64,000 bases of DNA from Lineus longissimus (GCF_910592395.1 NC_088309.1:24304599-24368598), one strand, 5' to 3'; positions 1-14,840 are shown, counted from the stretch's first letter. Numbers and translations are program-made. The notes: generated by a model not told the origin, from the sequence alone.

Positions 1-1719
1 ATTCTTTAGAATTTGACCGACAGGAAAGTTAAGATATCACTTGCAAATCATACATGGACACAAATTTTCTCGGTTTATCTACTGTGAACTCCCAGTGCAT
101 TAAAATTGATTTATCACAGTGACAGTCTTTAAAGTCAGCACTCATTAACACTCAGAGGTACCCCCATCCCCACTGAACAAATTAGCCATGTGATTCTGCT
201 AAATATTACCGACCATCATCCCCCTGACCAAGGATACTTGGTACGTGATACAAATATAGAAGCCTGGTAAACTTGGCAGCCATTCCAAACTTGACACTCA
301 GACAATCCATTCAAACTCCCAACGCCTGAGTAATGTCATCAAAACAGAGGTTTCCAATACAGCCTGACAAATCTCATTTCACAGCCGGAGGCATGAACAC
401 CAAGAGCCAATAATGCAATTTCCTTTTTCAATATTCAATTTGAAGAATTCCACGGAATGACAAGTTGTCGTTGAACAAAGGAGCGTTCAGACTGCTGCTT
501 GTATTACCAGGGGTTCATTGTTTTTAATTGGTCAGGTCGGGTGGATAAATGGAATGAATCATGGTGCAGATTGATTTGAATGGCTTGAATAAAATTCACA
601 TCACTATTTGACTAGAGTAAAATTGAAATTTTCTGCTGATTTTGCAGATTTCACCGATACTGACAATGAAACTGTTGAAAGACTTCACAACTGGTTTTGA
701 AACTCTTCAAATTTACCACCAAAGCCTAACAGTCTGAGAGCTTTCCGTTTTGGCAGATTATCAGTTATTGCAAAATAATGTTGGACTATATTTCTTTTTA
801 AAAATATAATGTTACATGTTGGCAAAATTTATCCAGTGAAATCAGGTCAAACCTTCAACACAATCACTCTATTTACACTGGATTTCTGCAGTTAGGAAGA
901 TAGGCCAGGGACATGCTTCTTTTTCAATTTGCCACTTTAGCATTTTAACAGATTATGCTGTATATTGTCACTTGAACTCAGGAACTGAACAATAACCATC
1001 AAGTGAGGACATTACCACTCAGTGTTCATTACGCCAGGGACTCATTAACATGATGACTATTGTTCTAAATTGTATATAACTTCATTAAGTATGATACATC
1101 ATTTAATCTGGTTGCCTTTGTCTGGTCACGAATTACACAGTTGCTGACTCATGATGACATGAAATGACAAAACAAAGTGAAATTCTGAACAAAAATAGAT
1201 TTCAATTTCATAAAATGTTCAATTTTCATTCAAGAATTTCATATTTCCTTGGTTGATAGTATTAGTAATACATTTATTGCTTAAACATAACCGCAAAATT
1301 TTAGTGATTTTTATTTTAGTAGATTTCAAAATTTCTCCCGGCTCTTTCCGATTAAAACCTGTTTTTGGCAACTTTAACCTTTGCACATCTAGGTTATTTG
1401 CAAAATCCATCAGAACGCACACGAAACTTAGCGGTCTACTGTATAACCGTGAATGATATTTTATATCATAAAATATTTCAATATTTCTACTTTAGATATA
1501 AGTGGTACAATAAGCTGTATTATTACTATCATAAACACTTACCTTTGGATGGCAACGGTAATCAATATCAATACACAATACTAAACAATTGTATGTTTTT
1601 ATATTGTCCTATTGATTATGTTACATGAAATGATGTTCTGAAATGTAACCAGTTACTGCCACCGAGAACATAAATTGAGCTGCTGAAACAAAAGTTCAAA
1701 CAAACACAAATGTCTTCCT
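1..1719. other. AT-rich non-coding stretch
   Basis: I see no gene in this stretch. Open frames are short, overlap on both strands and show no domain or convincing splice context. It could be intergenic or intronic sequence of a gene outside the window. Confidence 0.5.
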
Positions 1720-2065
1720 CTTTTTGTGCTTATGTTCTTACAGAGGAGGCTGGGCAGAAAAGTAAAACATGTGTCACTCTTTATGAGTCTTTTTGTGCTT
1801 ATCCACTTGCAAAACAGATGAGGCTCGGCAAAATAGTAAAACATGAGTCACTCTTTATGAGTCTTTTTGTGCTTAATCCACTTGCAAAACAGATGAGGCT
1901 CGGCAGAGTAGTAAAACATGAGTCACTCTTTATGAGTCTTTTTGTGCTTATCCACTTGCAAAACAGATGAAGCTCGGCAGAATAGTAAAACATGTGTCAC
2001 TCTTTATGAGTCTTTTTGTGCTTATCCACTTGCAAAACAGATGAGGCTCGGCAGAAAGATAAAAA
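1720..2065. repeat. 74-75 bp tandem array, about 4.5 copies
   Basis: A unit containing AGGCTCGGCAGAATAGTAAA, a CACTCTTTATGAGTC core and CCACTTGCAAAACAGATG recurs. Its AGGCTCGG (or AAGCTCGG) phase mark falls near 1821, 1896, 1970 and 2044, giving spacings of 75, 74 and 74 bp. The first copy (from about 1720) is diverged and the middle copies are about 95% alike. Short frames read through it on both strands only because the period is close to a multiple of three. I see no sign that it is coding. Confidence 0.9.
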
Positions 2066-5000
2066 CTTGTCACTCTTTCTGCTCATCGAGAATAAGAAAA
2101 CATCATCATACTTCAACAACTGATGTTCCCCAGACAAGCATCAATAGACACAAACAGAAAAGAGGTAAATATTCCTATTATTCCACTCAAGAAAGATTGA
2201 GAGTAATATCAAATCAGAACAAAGGCAACACCAAGGTCAGGTATGAATAATGGAGATGTGTAAAATAGCCCCCCTCCAGGCATGGCATCTTACACTATAT
2301 CATCAGGCACACTCAAGCTCTTACTCAGTTTTTTACATCTTAACATCACTCTACCAACAGCAACCATTACGATCATGCAAACGGATGCTATTGACTTTTC
2401 ACTTTCTTGCACAATTCAGATTGATGGTTCCTGTAAAAAAAGAGGCCAGCTGAGGGTAGAATGAAAAAAAAACAAGCTGTATTCCATGAGCTCTCCTGCC
2501 TAGTTAGTAGCGCTCACATTTCTCGTTGATTCTGACACCTGGTATTGTGTTGGGTAGATCAGACCCCTGACACCTAATACCCCTGTCATAACCGGTGGCA
2601 ATTGATACCCACATGCACATGAATCTTCACTGCCTCAAGGCAAGAAAGTAATATTATGCCAGACACAAAACTAGAATTGCTCGATGAATAATTATAGTAA
2701 TTAGGATATTATTTTTCATTTAATATGTTTCGTCTGATTGTCTGCTCATGTTGTCTATTATCATCATGGTTCAGAGTTGATTTTAAAGGCAAAAGTTGCT
2801 GATGAACATTGTCTACATCTCGTTTGGGGATGGGGGGGGGGGGGGGCTTATCACAGGTGCCTGCAACAAGATGAGACAGCACTGCAAAGTGGGATGACCA
2901 TCAAACCCAGCGATTACTGCTTTTACCTGCTAACAAGTGACATTTTGTCCCACATCGCAGGAAAATTATAGCATGTCTTTGCACCAAAAAAGATTGGTTT
3001 GGTGGGGCACTTAATTCATGATCAGCATCAATTTAATAGTTAATCTCAATGCCAATTTACTCATTACCTCAATGATATTGCAGGTAACCCGAGACCAAAA
3101 TGTTATTTTCACAAGAAAGAAATTAATCCTTACAGCTATTTAGGCCCATAAGAGAAATTTATGTCTGAGTATGCTCCATAATAACAAACACTGCGTTAAT
3201 GCTCCCAGTAAATTATACCAATTCACTCCCCAGACCATTCCAATCATGACTCCACCGCCCAGAAGCCGCAGCTGCTTGGAGTGCATTACTAAAGAACAAT
3301 TTATATGGATGGCAGCGGTGTTATCAACCATTGCGGTGGCTCTTATCGCCTCATCTTCTATAGATGGCCGAGCATTGGGAGGTCAGTTGGTATAATGTAT
3401 CATTCGCTTAGAGAGGCAAGGAATAAGAAAAAAAGTGGAACCCCGGTAACACAACCACTCAGGGTTAGGGTTAGCAGAAAGCTACTAGGCTAGAGGGGAT
3501 AGGAAGAGATACTTTTTCAAAGGGGGTGCCATTGCTGCCTTTTGGTATGGCTTGGCAACCTCTGCCCCTGACACCCGCTGATCCAGCACGGTGGCCCAAC
3601 AATCTCCTTATGATTGTTAGAAAGCCCTGGCTCAATGCAGCACCGGACAAGCATACACTTTTGAAGAAAACAAGGTGCATTTTGTCTCTTGTTGCCAACA
3701 CTGACTGAGCTGCTGAGTAGAAATGGCAGCCGCTTACAACACAAAACACAGTACACAGAAATCAGCTCATTGCCAGCCTACAGCTGCAGCATTCATTTCC
3801 ACAAGCAACCAAGCATTAAGTGAGTAAATTGACACTAAGGTAATACAATGAACTAGAGTAATGAGAGGTTAGAGCGGAATTGGATAAACAGAGTATCAGC
3901 CAATTGCCCAGGCCGACCTGGTGCAAATGGCAGTAATAGCTCATGATTATGGCTGATACTACCATCAGCAAATGAGGGATAACTGAATCTTTTTCACTCC
4001 TGACAAGTTCCGAGACAAATGCAGGGTCATTATAGCCAATAAGTAAAAAGCCCCAGCACGAATGCAAATCATTTGATGAAAGTTGACAAGCCCAAACTTG
4101 AATGCAAAATCTGACAACCATAAATATATTTGGTAAAGCTAAGGAGATCCAGGATAATGGGGCAAGGGGAGGGGTCACTAAAAATCAGTTGGGAACACCC
4201 GAGGTGGGGGTCATTTTAGAACCAGGTCATACACAACATGCACATGTAATTATCATTGATCAGATGATGTTAACTGAGGAAATGAGAATCAGATTCCCTG
4301 ACATCATGACCTTGCACTTCCTCTTTATACCATGGGGTTTTTGTTCAATATTAATACATGAATATCCAATAATCAAATTCAAGTGCATCTCAGTATGTAT
4401 AAAAATAATGGGGACATAGCATGATGTGGCTTCTACAAATGTGATCAATTCTATGCATTAACGCCACTGAGTTGCATGCGATCTATCACTATGCTGCATG
4501 TATCAAGTTGTCGAATATGTCATTATTATCAGTACATCTCTGGAGGGTTTGCTGGCGATTGCTTTCAGCGGGCATTCACAAGATGATACTGTCCGGGGGC
4601 AAGGAGTTCTCACAATAAAACAGATACTGACAACATAAAACATAAAGGAACAATTGAACATCAGCAGTACTAGCATGCTTGTTTGTATTTTGCTGCAACT
4701 AAAAGCATTTTAAGAAGCTTTCCAGACAAACCAACCAGAACAAGGAAACTTATTGACTCATTCGTTAAACATGTACTGCAGTCAACAAGAACTTAGGCAA
4801 AGCGGTTTAGATTTAATTTTCGAATACATTTTTTGAAGAATACTGCGGTTAAGGCCTATGTTTAAGTATAATCTAAATTCTTTCATCTCCTATCCATATA
4901 TTTTGATTGGTTCTAATCTGGTGCATTACCCTCTTATCCAGTGTAAGTAATGGCATATTTACAGCAATGGTATTTAGTGTGCTCGGCTTAGAGTTCTTAC

Positions 5001-8000
5001 CTGAGTATTCAGCACACTACTAAAACAAATTACCTTACTTTGCTCATGGCATCTCATAATTATTGTATCAGTAATACAAAGTTCAAATTAGATTTTCTAA
5101 CAACAAATGGCCTACGGATTGGGTGCACATTGAAAAGAGACTCTGTCAATGCCTATGCAAACCCCAACAACTGTATCATATCGATTTCGATCTTGCTAAA
5201 TTGTCGCTCTCGACAAGACCATGCAAACCAACCAGGCAACACCTCCCAATGCTAAAGCCAATATCAGTTATTCATAGGATTTTTATGATCAGATTACTAA
5301 GCAGTAATAGTTACATTAGACCCACTAAGAATGTTATTCGGCACTAATAGCATGATTCATGTTAGAATATTATAGTCTGGGTTTATACATGATAAATACC
5401 TGCTGATCGATATATTCAATACCTTGATATTCGTTCTTTATATGCGGGAATTACTGTGGACTTATTGAACTGCTTTTTATACTTGATCCCATTGGCTTGC
5501 AATGGCGATGGAAGAATTTTCATTGAGTTTAACGTTAATCGTTCCCTAGCGTCAATTGAAATGTTTCTACAAATCCATGGTGGATTATATTGAGTTGCTC
5601 GCTATTTACAAACCATAAAGCGCCAGATTTTGAAATATGGCAAAAGGCTGCCATAAAAGACACATGATTGCATGGAAGGGAATTAATTGTGGGCCAAATG
5701 GAACCAAGTGTAAAATATCATTGCATTATATATAGGAATTCACTACTGCAGTTGGCTGGCTGGCTTGTGGTTGTTGGAGATGTACAAAATTAGTTCTCAA
5801 AAGAGTCAGTATCCATAACACAAAGTCTCTCAGTATCCGATATTTTCAACGATAAAATGTTTTTTCTTAGCCTATGCTGTGCAAGTACACGTATTAAAAA
5901 AACATTCAGGCAACTTGACATAAGGTCTAGGCTTAACATACTTAACAAGTATGTCAACTTTTGCCATCTTACACTTAGCCTTATATTTATTGTCGCTTTT
6001 GCCAAGGAATGCAATTGAGAAATGTCCATTTGGGGCCATGAACCTAATCTAAGGAATGCATTGTATGTCAACAGGGCAGCAAAGTCTAATAGGCTTTTAC
6101 TAAGCCTATATCGATATGGTTCATGTCAAAAGTAAATGCCTATAATCAAAGCATGCCATACTATGGCATAGAGCTTCTTATGACAACTAAAATGGCTAGA
6201 CAAACTGAACACAAAATAAGTATATTTGCAAATACTTTGACAAAACACTGAATGGTTTAGACTTTAACTATTTTTCGATGCAATTGTCCAAAATGAACCC
6301 CTCAAGCCCCATGATTTGATAATGTGAGGAATGAATAGATACGTCACCAAACAATTTCCTGTTTATACTGCAGATGTATTGTACTTAAAAATTCTAACTC
6401 ATTTTTCTGTGTTGGTTAACTATTAATGCATCTCCAGGTTCTATTCTGGGGGGGGGGGGGGGGGGGGAGGAACATATGTGAATGCCCATATTTTGGAAAA
6501 TACACTGCCAGCATAGCAAAAAATTGTGAATCAAGCTCAATTGGGAGATAACCCTACTCCCAATGGTTTTTTTGGGGCATGAACCACAGAATGACCAGCC
6601 GAACAACACTGATCACGTGATGACATTTTGAATGGAAATCCAAGAAATTGTGTGTCAATAGCTCGCTCTGATTTTGATCAAAGGGAAGCCACATCCTACT
6701 TGAAGTTAGCTCTGGGCAAATTAAAAAAATAAGCGTGTCAACAAAATGGTAATTGCGTGAAATGAAGTGGTATAGAGATCTGTTGAGAGATAATTTAATC
6801 AATGGAGTAGATTTTCAAATTAAATTGTGGATAATGGATTGGTTAAATTACATGGCAGCAGTGCATAGGAATATAGTCTTCTTGGTGATATTTTGGTGGA
6901 TAAAAGATGTTCAAGAAACTTAGAAACTTGGACTTCGAAATTTTTTCAGGATTAGGATAAGGGTAAGCAGAAAAAAAAGCCAAATTCTGAAAAAAATTTC
7001 AAAATCAAAAAAGTTTTGGGACTGATGATGTTGCTTCATTTTGAGCAGGAAAAAAATGATAAAAAATGTTGGTGATAATTCTGTGGTGCATTCATTGCTC
7101 ATGACTCAGTACTCCACAATCTAGTTGCATGTCTAGATTTTGCTATTATGACACGATATCTCAGCACTTTGATATCTTTGAACGCATCATTTAAAAAATA
7201 ATTTCAACTGAAGCCCACTCACAAATGCCATTCATATGTGCTTGAAGCAGAAGTGTAATTATTTCTAACAGCATGAAATATATTACAAAAGTCAGGAAGG
7301 AAATCACTGGCTATGTTATTGCATGAATAATGTCTACAAACCAATGATTCCAACTGTGTTAGAGCATTAATTCAACATGATACAAAATGTTTTATAATGC
7401 ATGACTTGTTCATCTTAGAGTACCTGCTAAAACAATTACAAAGGCAAACTATTGACCATGCTGTGCAAAATCCCAAATCATAGTTGTGCAGTAGCCGCAC
7501 CCACTGTATACACAGATATTAGCTGAGGGATGTAAAAACTTCCAGTCGGCTTGTGGACGGAGGTTGAGTTACCAAATACTTTGCTAAACAGGGGCAGATC
7601 ATCGAAAAACTCATGTCTATGCAGTATGAATATACATCAGATTTGCTGGCAGATGTTCACCATTACTTTGCAAGCACTGTGTTCAAGTTGATAGAAGCTC
7701 TTTTCTTGTTGGTTGTGAAAACTACTGCATGCTGCTGATTATTCCCAGTAATATCCTGGCGTCTAGACTACCTGGTGGTAGGAGGTGTTCACATCAAACA
7801 TTATCATGTAGCAGGCTAACAGGATGGAAGTGATAAGACCAGAGAGTGTTCTGCTACAACATCAACAAAACCAACAGTTTGATAACACCAAGGGAAAAGA
7901 AGAGGGACAGATTATGTTTCTGGAAGTCCTCATCTTGACCTTCAAGGTTTTAGCACAATAGCTAATGCATTGTCTGGTGGTTTAGTCTCTATGATGTGGT

Positions 8001-10003
8001 CATTGCACATGGGGCCCTATGATGAGAATTCCGAAGCTTTAAGAATACGAAGCATTAGACACATGCCATGCATCTTCTATTACACAAGATAGCCATTCAA
8101 AATCAACTATCATCCAAAGTTCCACGCTGAGAGAAAAGCAACGAAACAATGTCTTGATTAGACAGGATTTGTCCTTCTCTTTCTTTTTCGTGAATTCGTT
8201 CTAAAGATGTGGTTACAGGACGAAATGATAAAAGCCACACTTTTTAAGTTGAACGCCAACATTTGCCTGAAACCAGTAAAAGAATGCATCTTGTAATACG
8301 AAGCTCCTCAGCAAATGCCTGGCAGTAAGAGCACAACTCTAGCAATGTGAAGTTTCCAAAGAATGGCACTATCTGGTAACAGAATGCTTCATAGAACGAG
8401 TATCTTGAGACGATAATGCCAAGACTCGCGCAACACAAAAGATCACAGAAGTACCCCAAGAGAGCAAGGGTGATTAAGTCAAACGATGATGCTCTAAAAA
8501 AGAGAGTACACACGAGATAGTGCAAATAAGACTTTTTAGCAACAGAACAAGAAGTGCTGAAATTTGAAGACACAGTGCTGTTAGCTTCACAAACCACTTC
8601 ATCTGGTTCTAGGCGGAATTTTCGAAATACTATTGACAACAATTTCTAATGCAACTTCTGATTTAACTTCTAACTTATCACAGATGATCAGATTGGAATG
8701 ATATTACACCAACCTTACAGCAGGCTCTTAGATTTAACCTTCATTAGTAGGACCTACGCATATGATCACAAGAGAGATTTATCTGTAATCAATCATCTCT
8801 GAATGCAACTCATCTATTTCTGTGATGGTATGATGGCAAGGTTCGCTCCAAGCTATCAATACTCACATGGTATCTATCATTGACTGAACACCAAGAGGTA
8901 ATCCTAAACAAACTAATGCCTGTTATTGCTAACTGTGAGTTCTGCTTGCTTCTAACATGTTAGCATAACTCTGGCCAGAAATAAACATACCTTGTTATGT
9001 TGAACATACACTCACCAGGAAACCATGGAATAAGTGTTGCATTAAGACTCTGGGAGCAGTTGTAACATTGTCTCGTTTAAAGATACCAATAGGTTTACCA
9101 TTAGTTCTAAGAATATTGTAAGGCCCTAATAGGCCTACCTACTCTCGTCCACCTCAGGGTTAAAAAATTACCAAGATGCATAACACTTTTATTTTCTCTA
9201 TTGAACCTGATTTACTCTCTACGGTTTTTTTGCTGATGAACCCATGACTCCCAACCCCCATAGATAAATCGGAAAGTCAAGCTGAAATACATCTTCAAAA
9301 CTGTCTGAGAATATTGTTGTATCATTGAGAAAACATCCCCCCTTGGAATAACCATGGCTATGCTATGCAAAAGATAAGAAGAAACAGAGCTGCTTGAATC
9401 TTTGTCTGATAATCTGCAAAACTACTCGGTGAAGGTTTCCTGGCATAATGTTGAAAAACTGACAGCAAGAAGGTGCTGTTTATTTTCTTGCTCTTGTTGG
9501 AAAGAAGACTAAGATTTTTCTGAATAAGCTTGCCTTGACTGCCGCTAATATGGCCCATAAATATTAATAAGGCTGCAACTAACCCTTCACCCGGAGCTGA
9601 ATGTTGCTCATGTTATTTTTTTGGTGGAAGAACAAATAATTGGCAATACACATCCTAATTTCCTAGACTGGCTCCAAAGCAATCCCCACTACAAGAATAT
9701 ACAGATTTGCCGGTGAGAATCAATGGGACTAAATTAGCTGATTCATCAAATGAAATGGAGAGATTATAGAACCATCTGTCAAATCGTGGTTATATCTTGG
9801 GAATAATGTCAATTAGATTGTCTGCCTGGTTTTCTGTTGGTTAAGGATGGACTTGTTATTCAAAGGAGGGAATGGATAACCCCCATGGCAGGCTTTTCAG
9901 TCCTATTCATTCATGCTCATGGATGGTCAAGGCCCCTTTTTGAATTTGATGGCCGATTTTAGCAAAAATTTACCAAATTTTTGAAAAACCATGAATCGGT
10001 TGG
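2066..10003. other. Non-coding stretch with poly-G runs
   Basis: I find no supportable gene here. Notable content is a 15-G run at 2832-2846 and a 20-G run at 6448-6467. A minus-strand open frame of 132 codons at 8244-8642 is hydrophobic, but I could not link it to any neighbouring exon in phase. Confidence 0.45.
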
Positions 10004-10052
10004 ACAACGACGGATGCCACGGTATCGTAAAAGCTCCCCAGAGGTGAGATAA
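10004..10052 (+). repeat. 3' end fragment of the 13.7-kb repeat family
   Basis: ACGACGGATGCCACGGTAT followed by CCAGAGGTGAGATAAAAAT matches the 3' end of the element at 13690-14840, which reads GACGGACGCCACGGTAT then AAGAGGTGAGCTAAAAAT. Only the end is recognisable. It is an old truncated copy. Confidence 0.6.
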
Positions 10053-13000
10053 AAATCTGCCTCAGATTTTCTTATAATTTCTTTCAGACATCAAGCAGAG
10101 GAAGGGTAATGAACTAAGATTTCTTTCAAGACCTGCCGATAGCCAAATCCTGTTAAAGACAAACAAACCTTCAATTATCTTTTTTTCTTAAAAATGAACA
10201 GCTTTTGTTATGAAAGAGATCACGTTGACTAGCTGTCCATGCTACATAATAGCAAAAGCAAATCGTTTCAAATGTGTTTTGCTAACAGCATTTTAGAGTT
10301 ATTTTAAGGATGCATAACGTTTCTCGTAAAAAACTCTAAAACTCCCAAGGTGGGATCATCAGTAATATAAACTCAGCAGTTACTTCACCTTTCAATCACG
10401 AATGCACAGCATCGTTCTTCCACGCCATATGCCACACATACAACAAGATGGCCATCCCATGATCCTCTAGCTGCCACCGGCGAAGGATTAATCTGAATCC
10501 ATAGCATGGCAATACATGCCGCAGGCAGCATCAGTAGGAAACATGTGAACGTTGCAAATAGCTCATTGATTGCGCGGCAGGCTCTAACAGCACTCAAATA
10601 TGTTGACACGTGTTAAGAACCAGAACTGAACAAAAGAGGATATGACGGCTCTCAGTATGGCGAGGTAGTTTAGTCTATATTACAACTGTCAACTCCCTGT
10701 GGTACCATTAAAGGTGGCTATGTGCGTGTTTCATTGAACCACAAAACAAATTGAAAACTTTGATTATAAATTCAAAGCAGTGACTGAATTGAAATAAATT
10801 CTAAGCTTTGCCAATGCTTTGAAGGAAAGGGGGTCAAGATTTTATGCCATGATGAGAGTTTCTGGTATTCGAATGAGCATATAAAAAATAGAGTGGATCG
10901 TAAAATCTCTGTGTACAGATAACAAATAAAATGGAAATATCAAGATTGTTTTACAGGAAAAATCATCATGTTCTGGGAAAAGTAAACACGATGTTCACAT
11001 CCCTTCACTTCCCCTCCCATCTAAAACGACATGCACATTCCGAAGTTGCAAGAAATTAATCATTGGTTATAAAACCCATCAAAAAGAAATTAACATAGAT
11101 TTAATGTGAATCTTGTATAAGAGACCCAGCTGTGGCTTCTACAGATTGCAGTGTATCCGGTTGTAATTCATATGGCTTCGGAGCTTTTTATATGGCCTTA
11201 TATCGCTTGCAGCACAACATGTTTAAGAACGATGGGTGAGGCATTATTTTCATGAATAACTGACGCATGAATACTTAATACACTGACTAGCATTAAAAAA
11301 CGACTTGGAATTTAACAAAAGTATTTGATACATACTCACAGAAAAATAATTTTCAATCATTTTCTGAAATGAACCATGTGATTTTAGAATTAACCTCAGT
11401 GACTGCAACATGACACCAAATACGGCTTCAATACTGATACCATTGCGCCAGACTTTGAATTAGTCACACCATATAGAAAATTACTTTTCATGCCCAACTC
11501 AGGATATTACACTGATACAATTGCAATAAGCACAAGATCAGATTTTCAAGAGACAGTTACATCGATTTTTTATCGGGTTTCATTTACGGGATGGAAAAAT
11601 GTACAATTTGAAAAATAAGATACAGTACTTAGGGAGTGACACTGCATTCAATCGTGATCAGTTCATTTCCATTAAATTCATAATTCAAAAACCTTCTTCC
11701 AGTGTTGTGTTCAACCTTTTGGTCATAGGGGTGGGGGTCAAAAGCCTTTTGTTCATAATCTGAATTCTCCAACATCCAAGGGGGGGGGGGGGGCAGTAGC
11801 TCCCCTGCCTTTCCACTAAACACCTAGCATACAAGCTTTAAAAACCTGATTGATAAGCAAGTGGCCCTGTACAAAAAAGATATCAATTTCAATCAAAATA
11901 AATATTTCATCCCATATAAAAAACACGACAAGGAAAATCAAACCAAACAATCACGCATTATCCTCTTGCTCTCAAAAACATGTTTACCCTCTCCCAATAC
12001 GTGATTACAATAACTGAAAAATCATGTTTGCCAATAGAGACCTTGTACAAAGGTTGCGTATTCTAGCCCCAGGCGATACAACCATTTCATCAGGGAATAT
12101 CAGCGCCACTGGCACAGCTTTAGGCGCGGCTGCTGATGAAGCATTTGTATTAATACTACATAGGAGTGGAAGCAATTCTCCACATGGGGATATTGACAAA
12201 TAGGACCTGTCATATCAGGCGCAGGGCTGGCGGGAATATAGATGGACACAAAGGTATAATCTTGGGGTGTTGGTCAGGGAGATGAGAATTATCAGATGGT
12301 AGTTGCTTGCTGGAAAGAAAATATGGTGAGCTGGTCAGAAATGTTGGATCTTGTGCTAAATGCAGAGCAATTGCAACTATATCAGGTAAAGGAGGCCATA
12401 TTACGTAGATTAGGTACCTAATTTTACATAGATGATCCCCTTACACATATAAAGAGTCAGCATTTGTGATTTGTTCCATTAGCGGTGAAAAGAAAGAAAG
12501 AGACATGCCGCTTATTCTATTGGAATTTCCATGAAGAAATTCAATAAAGTAAGGTAAAAAGTACATTGTAATTTGGTCGTCTACTTTCAGCAACAATCTC
12601 CACTAAAACAACCCCAATAAAGATTGCACATGCTGACCTTCTGTGTAATTCTCCCATTACATTCCCACTTTATCACCAAGTAAAAAGGCCAATTCACTTG
12701 CCAGTGGAAACATAGCCATAAACAGACCATGAACACCATTATTGGTCAGGACAATCCAGCCCGGAGGGACATAAAGAATGAGATGGCGGATATTTGAGAT
12801 TCAGGAGATGCTGGGAATAAAACCTGTCTCTGTGCATAGCATATCAAACAGTTATGATTTCGAAGTCCAAGAGATGAAGAAAACTCTTTGACCTTTACTG
12901 TCTGAAGGACTTTTTGTGGTTTATTCATCACATTGTTCTCTTCGCCTGCTCCCCATGTTATCTCAACAAGCGACCTACTTACGTTAGCCGAAACAAAATG

Positions 13001-13689
13001 GTACCAACTCCACATGTCAAAAAGCTCAATCTCAAAAAGCAATGAGCTCCAGCAGTAACAACTCCCTGTGTCCATCTCAAAAAGCAATCTACTCTATCTG
13101 GCCGCAACCAAACTGTAAAATTCCCCACTTTTTATCGCCCATGGCAATCTGGTATAGTCTGCAAACATGGCAATGGCTCCCAAGCTGCAGAATACCAATA
13201 ACAGGAAGACATTCTCCAATAGAATTCTCTGCATTATTTGTGAAACTGTTGACTGTATTGATATCCTGCTGGGATAAAGTGCACCATAAAGTGGCCATAT
13301 GAGCCATAACGAACAGACTTATTGGTAATCTTGGAACATTATGCTGCTAAGACAAATGACAATGTCAAATCATAGGAGAGTGTAATAAGTGTAAGAAGGC
13401 AATGGTAATAACAAGTGATGGTATCATAGAAATGCTTGCCAATTCCTCTCTATGAAATGCCAACACTCCCTTCGAGGATGAATATGTAGTACAAGTAAAC
13501 AACTTCTGATACACAAAGGTATCAAGAAAGAAAATAATGTGCTACCTGAAAAAGGGTGACAGTACTTTAGATCATACTAAGTAGTATTGAATTGAAAAAA
13601 ACTTGGGAGACAATTGCTTGTAATACTCTTAGTGGATTTGACAAATCACCGGGAGGAGAAGGGAGAAGGAAAGAGAAGGAACATTGAGG
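10053..13689. other. Non-coding stretch, no supported gene
   Basis: A 14-G run lies at 11780-11793. A plus-strand frame of about 59 codons starting at 12024 and a minus-strand frame at 10385-10609 have somewhat higher GC than their surroundings. Neither shows a recognisable domain, so neither is called. Confidence 0.4.
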
Positions 13690-14731
13690 CAAATGAAATG
13701 GCCAGGGCCATTGTGCTCACCTCATGTGGAGGAAAGATGGATAAAGAGCATGGTCTTGTGTCATGTAGTGTTAGGTTTGATGTAGGTCCAAGCAATTACA
13801 ATTTCCCCAAAATGGCCAATTTACAGTACATTCGACCTCTGTGACCTTGAAAAGTAGGTCAAATCAAAGAAGACCCGGGTGACACATTGAATGGTTGTTA
13901 GAATTAGATGTACCTATGATATAAAATTGGTGCCAATCGGGCAAGTCATTACTAGGAATAATGGCATTTTGAAGAATTTAGGATTTGGCCCCCTCCCTGG
14001 AGGCCAAACGGCAAATCAGATCGCACCAAACTTCGGTACCTGAGATCACCTGACCAAGGGGTACATGTGTACTTAATTTGTGATCAATAGTCATTGCAGT
14101 TAAGAAACGTGCCATAGTTACGGCCCGACGGCGAATTTACGCCATTTGACCTCTGTGACCTTGACAAGAAGGTCAAATTAAAAACCTGTGTGACATATAC
14201 TGTATGGTGGTTAGATGTACCCATGATATCAAATTGGTGGCAATCGGGCAAGAAGTTAAGGAATAATCACATTTTTAAGGTTTTTGGATTTTGCCCCCTG
14301 GTGGTCAAGTGGTGAATCATATTGGACCAAACTTCGGTCCCTGAGATCACCTGACTAAGGGGTAAATGTGTACCAAATTTGGTATCAATAGTCATTGCAG
14401 TTTAGAAACGTGCCATCGTTACATCCTAACGGCCAATTTACACCATTTGACCTCTGTGACCTTGAAAAGGAGGTCAAATCAAAAACCCGGAGGATATATG
14501 ATGCACCTTTGCTAGAAGTACCTACCATATTTTTTTCAAAATTTCCCGACTACTATTAAGGGAGATATTGCATATTTTCACTTTTAACGTTTGGCCCCCT
14601 GGTGGCCAAACCATGAAACGAATCGGACCGAAACTTGGTCTCCCAGGTGTCATTACATAAGGGTACATGTGTACCAAGTTTCAACTCAATAGCTCTAACA
14701 GTTACGAAACGTGCCCTGCTAACGGACGACG

Positions 14732-14781
<50 letters not shown>

Positions 14782-14840
14782 ACGACGGACGCCACGGTAT
14801 GGGATAAGCTCACCTCTGCTAAGAGGTGAGCTAAAAATGA
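13690..14840 (+). repeat. Modular interspersed repeat with three internal ~300-bp modules
   Basis: The left end has AAATGGCCAGGGCCATTGTG then GCTCACCTC. The right end has GCTCACCTCTGCTAAGAGG then TGAGCTAAAAATGA. Between them the block GACCTCTGTGACCTTGAAAA recurs near 13833, 14148 and 14449, so the modules are about 315 and 301 bp. Each is followed by a ...CAATCGGGCAAG... or similar stretch and a GGCCCCCTGGTGG-like stretch. A (GAC)n tract at about 14723-14792 sits just before the right end. No protein is encoded; the Arg-rich frames over the GAC tract are artefacts. Ends of the same family occur at 10004, 17152 and 22366, which supports a dispersed non-autonomous element. Confidence 0.8.

Noticed and set aside
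8244-8642. Minus-strand frame of 132 codons with hydrophobic stretches, possible receptor exon
   Set aside because: AT-rich DNA readily gives Phe/Leu/Ile-rich frames. The only nearby candidate upstream exon (10385-10609) does not join it in phase, and no family motif was recognised.
10385-10609. Minus-strand frame with one membrane-like segment and plausible donor
   Set aside because: The acceptor tract is weak, there is no recognisable family and no partner exon.
12024-12203. Plus-strand 59-codon frame with raised GC
   Set aside because: No domain, no splice context, too short to support.
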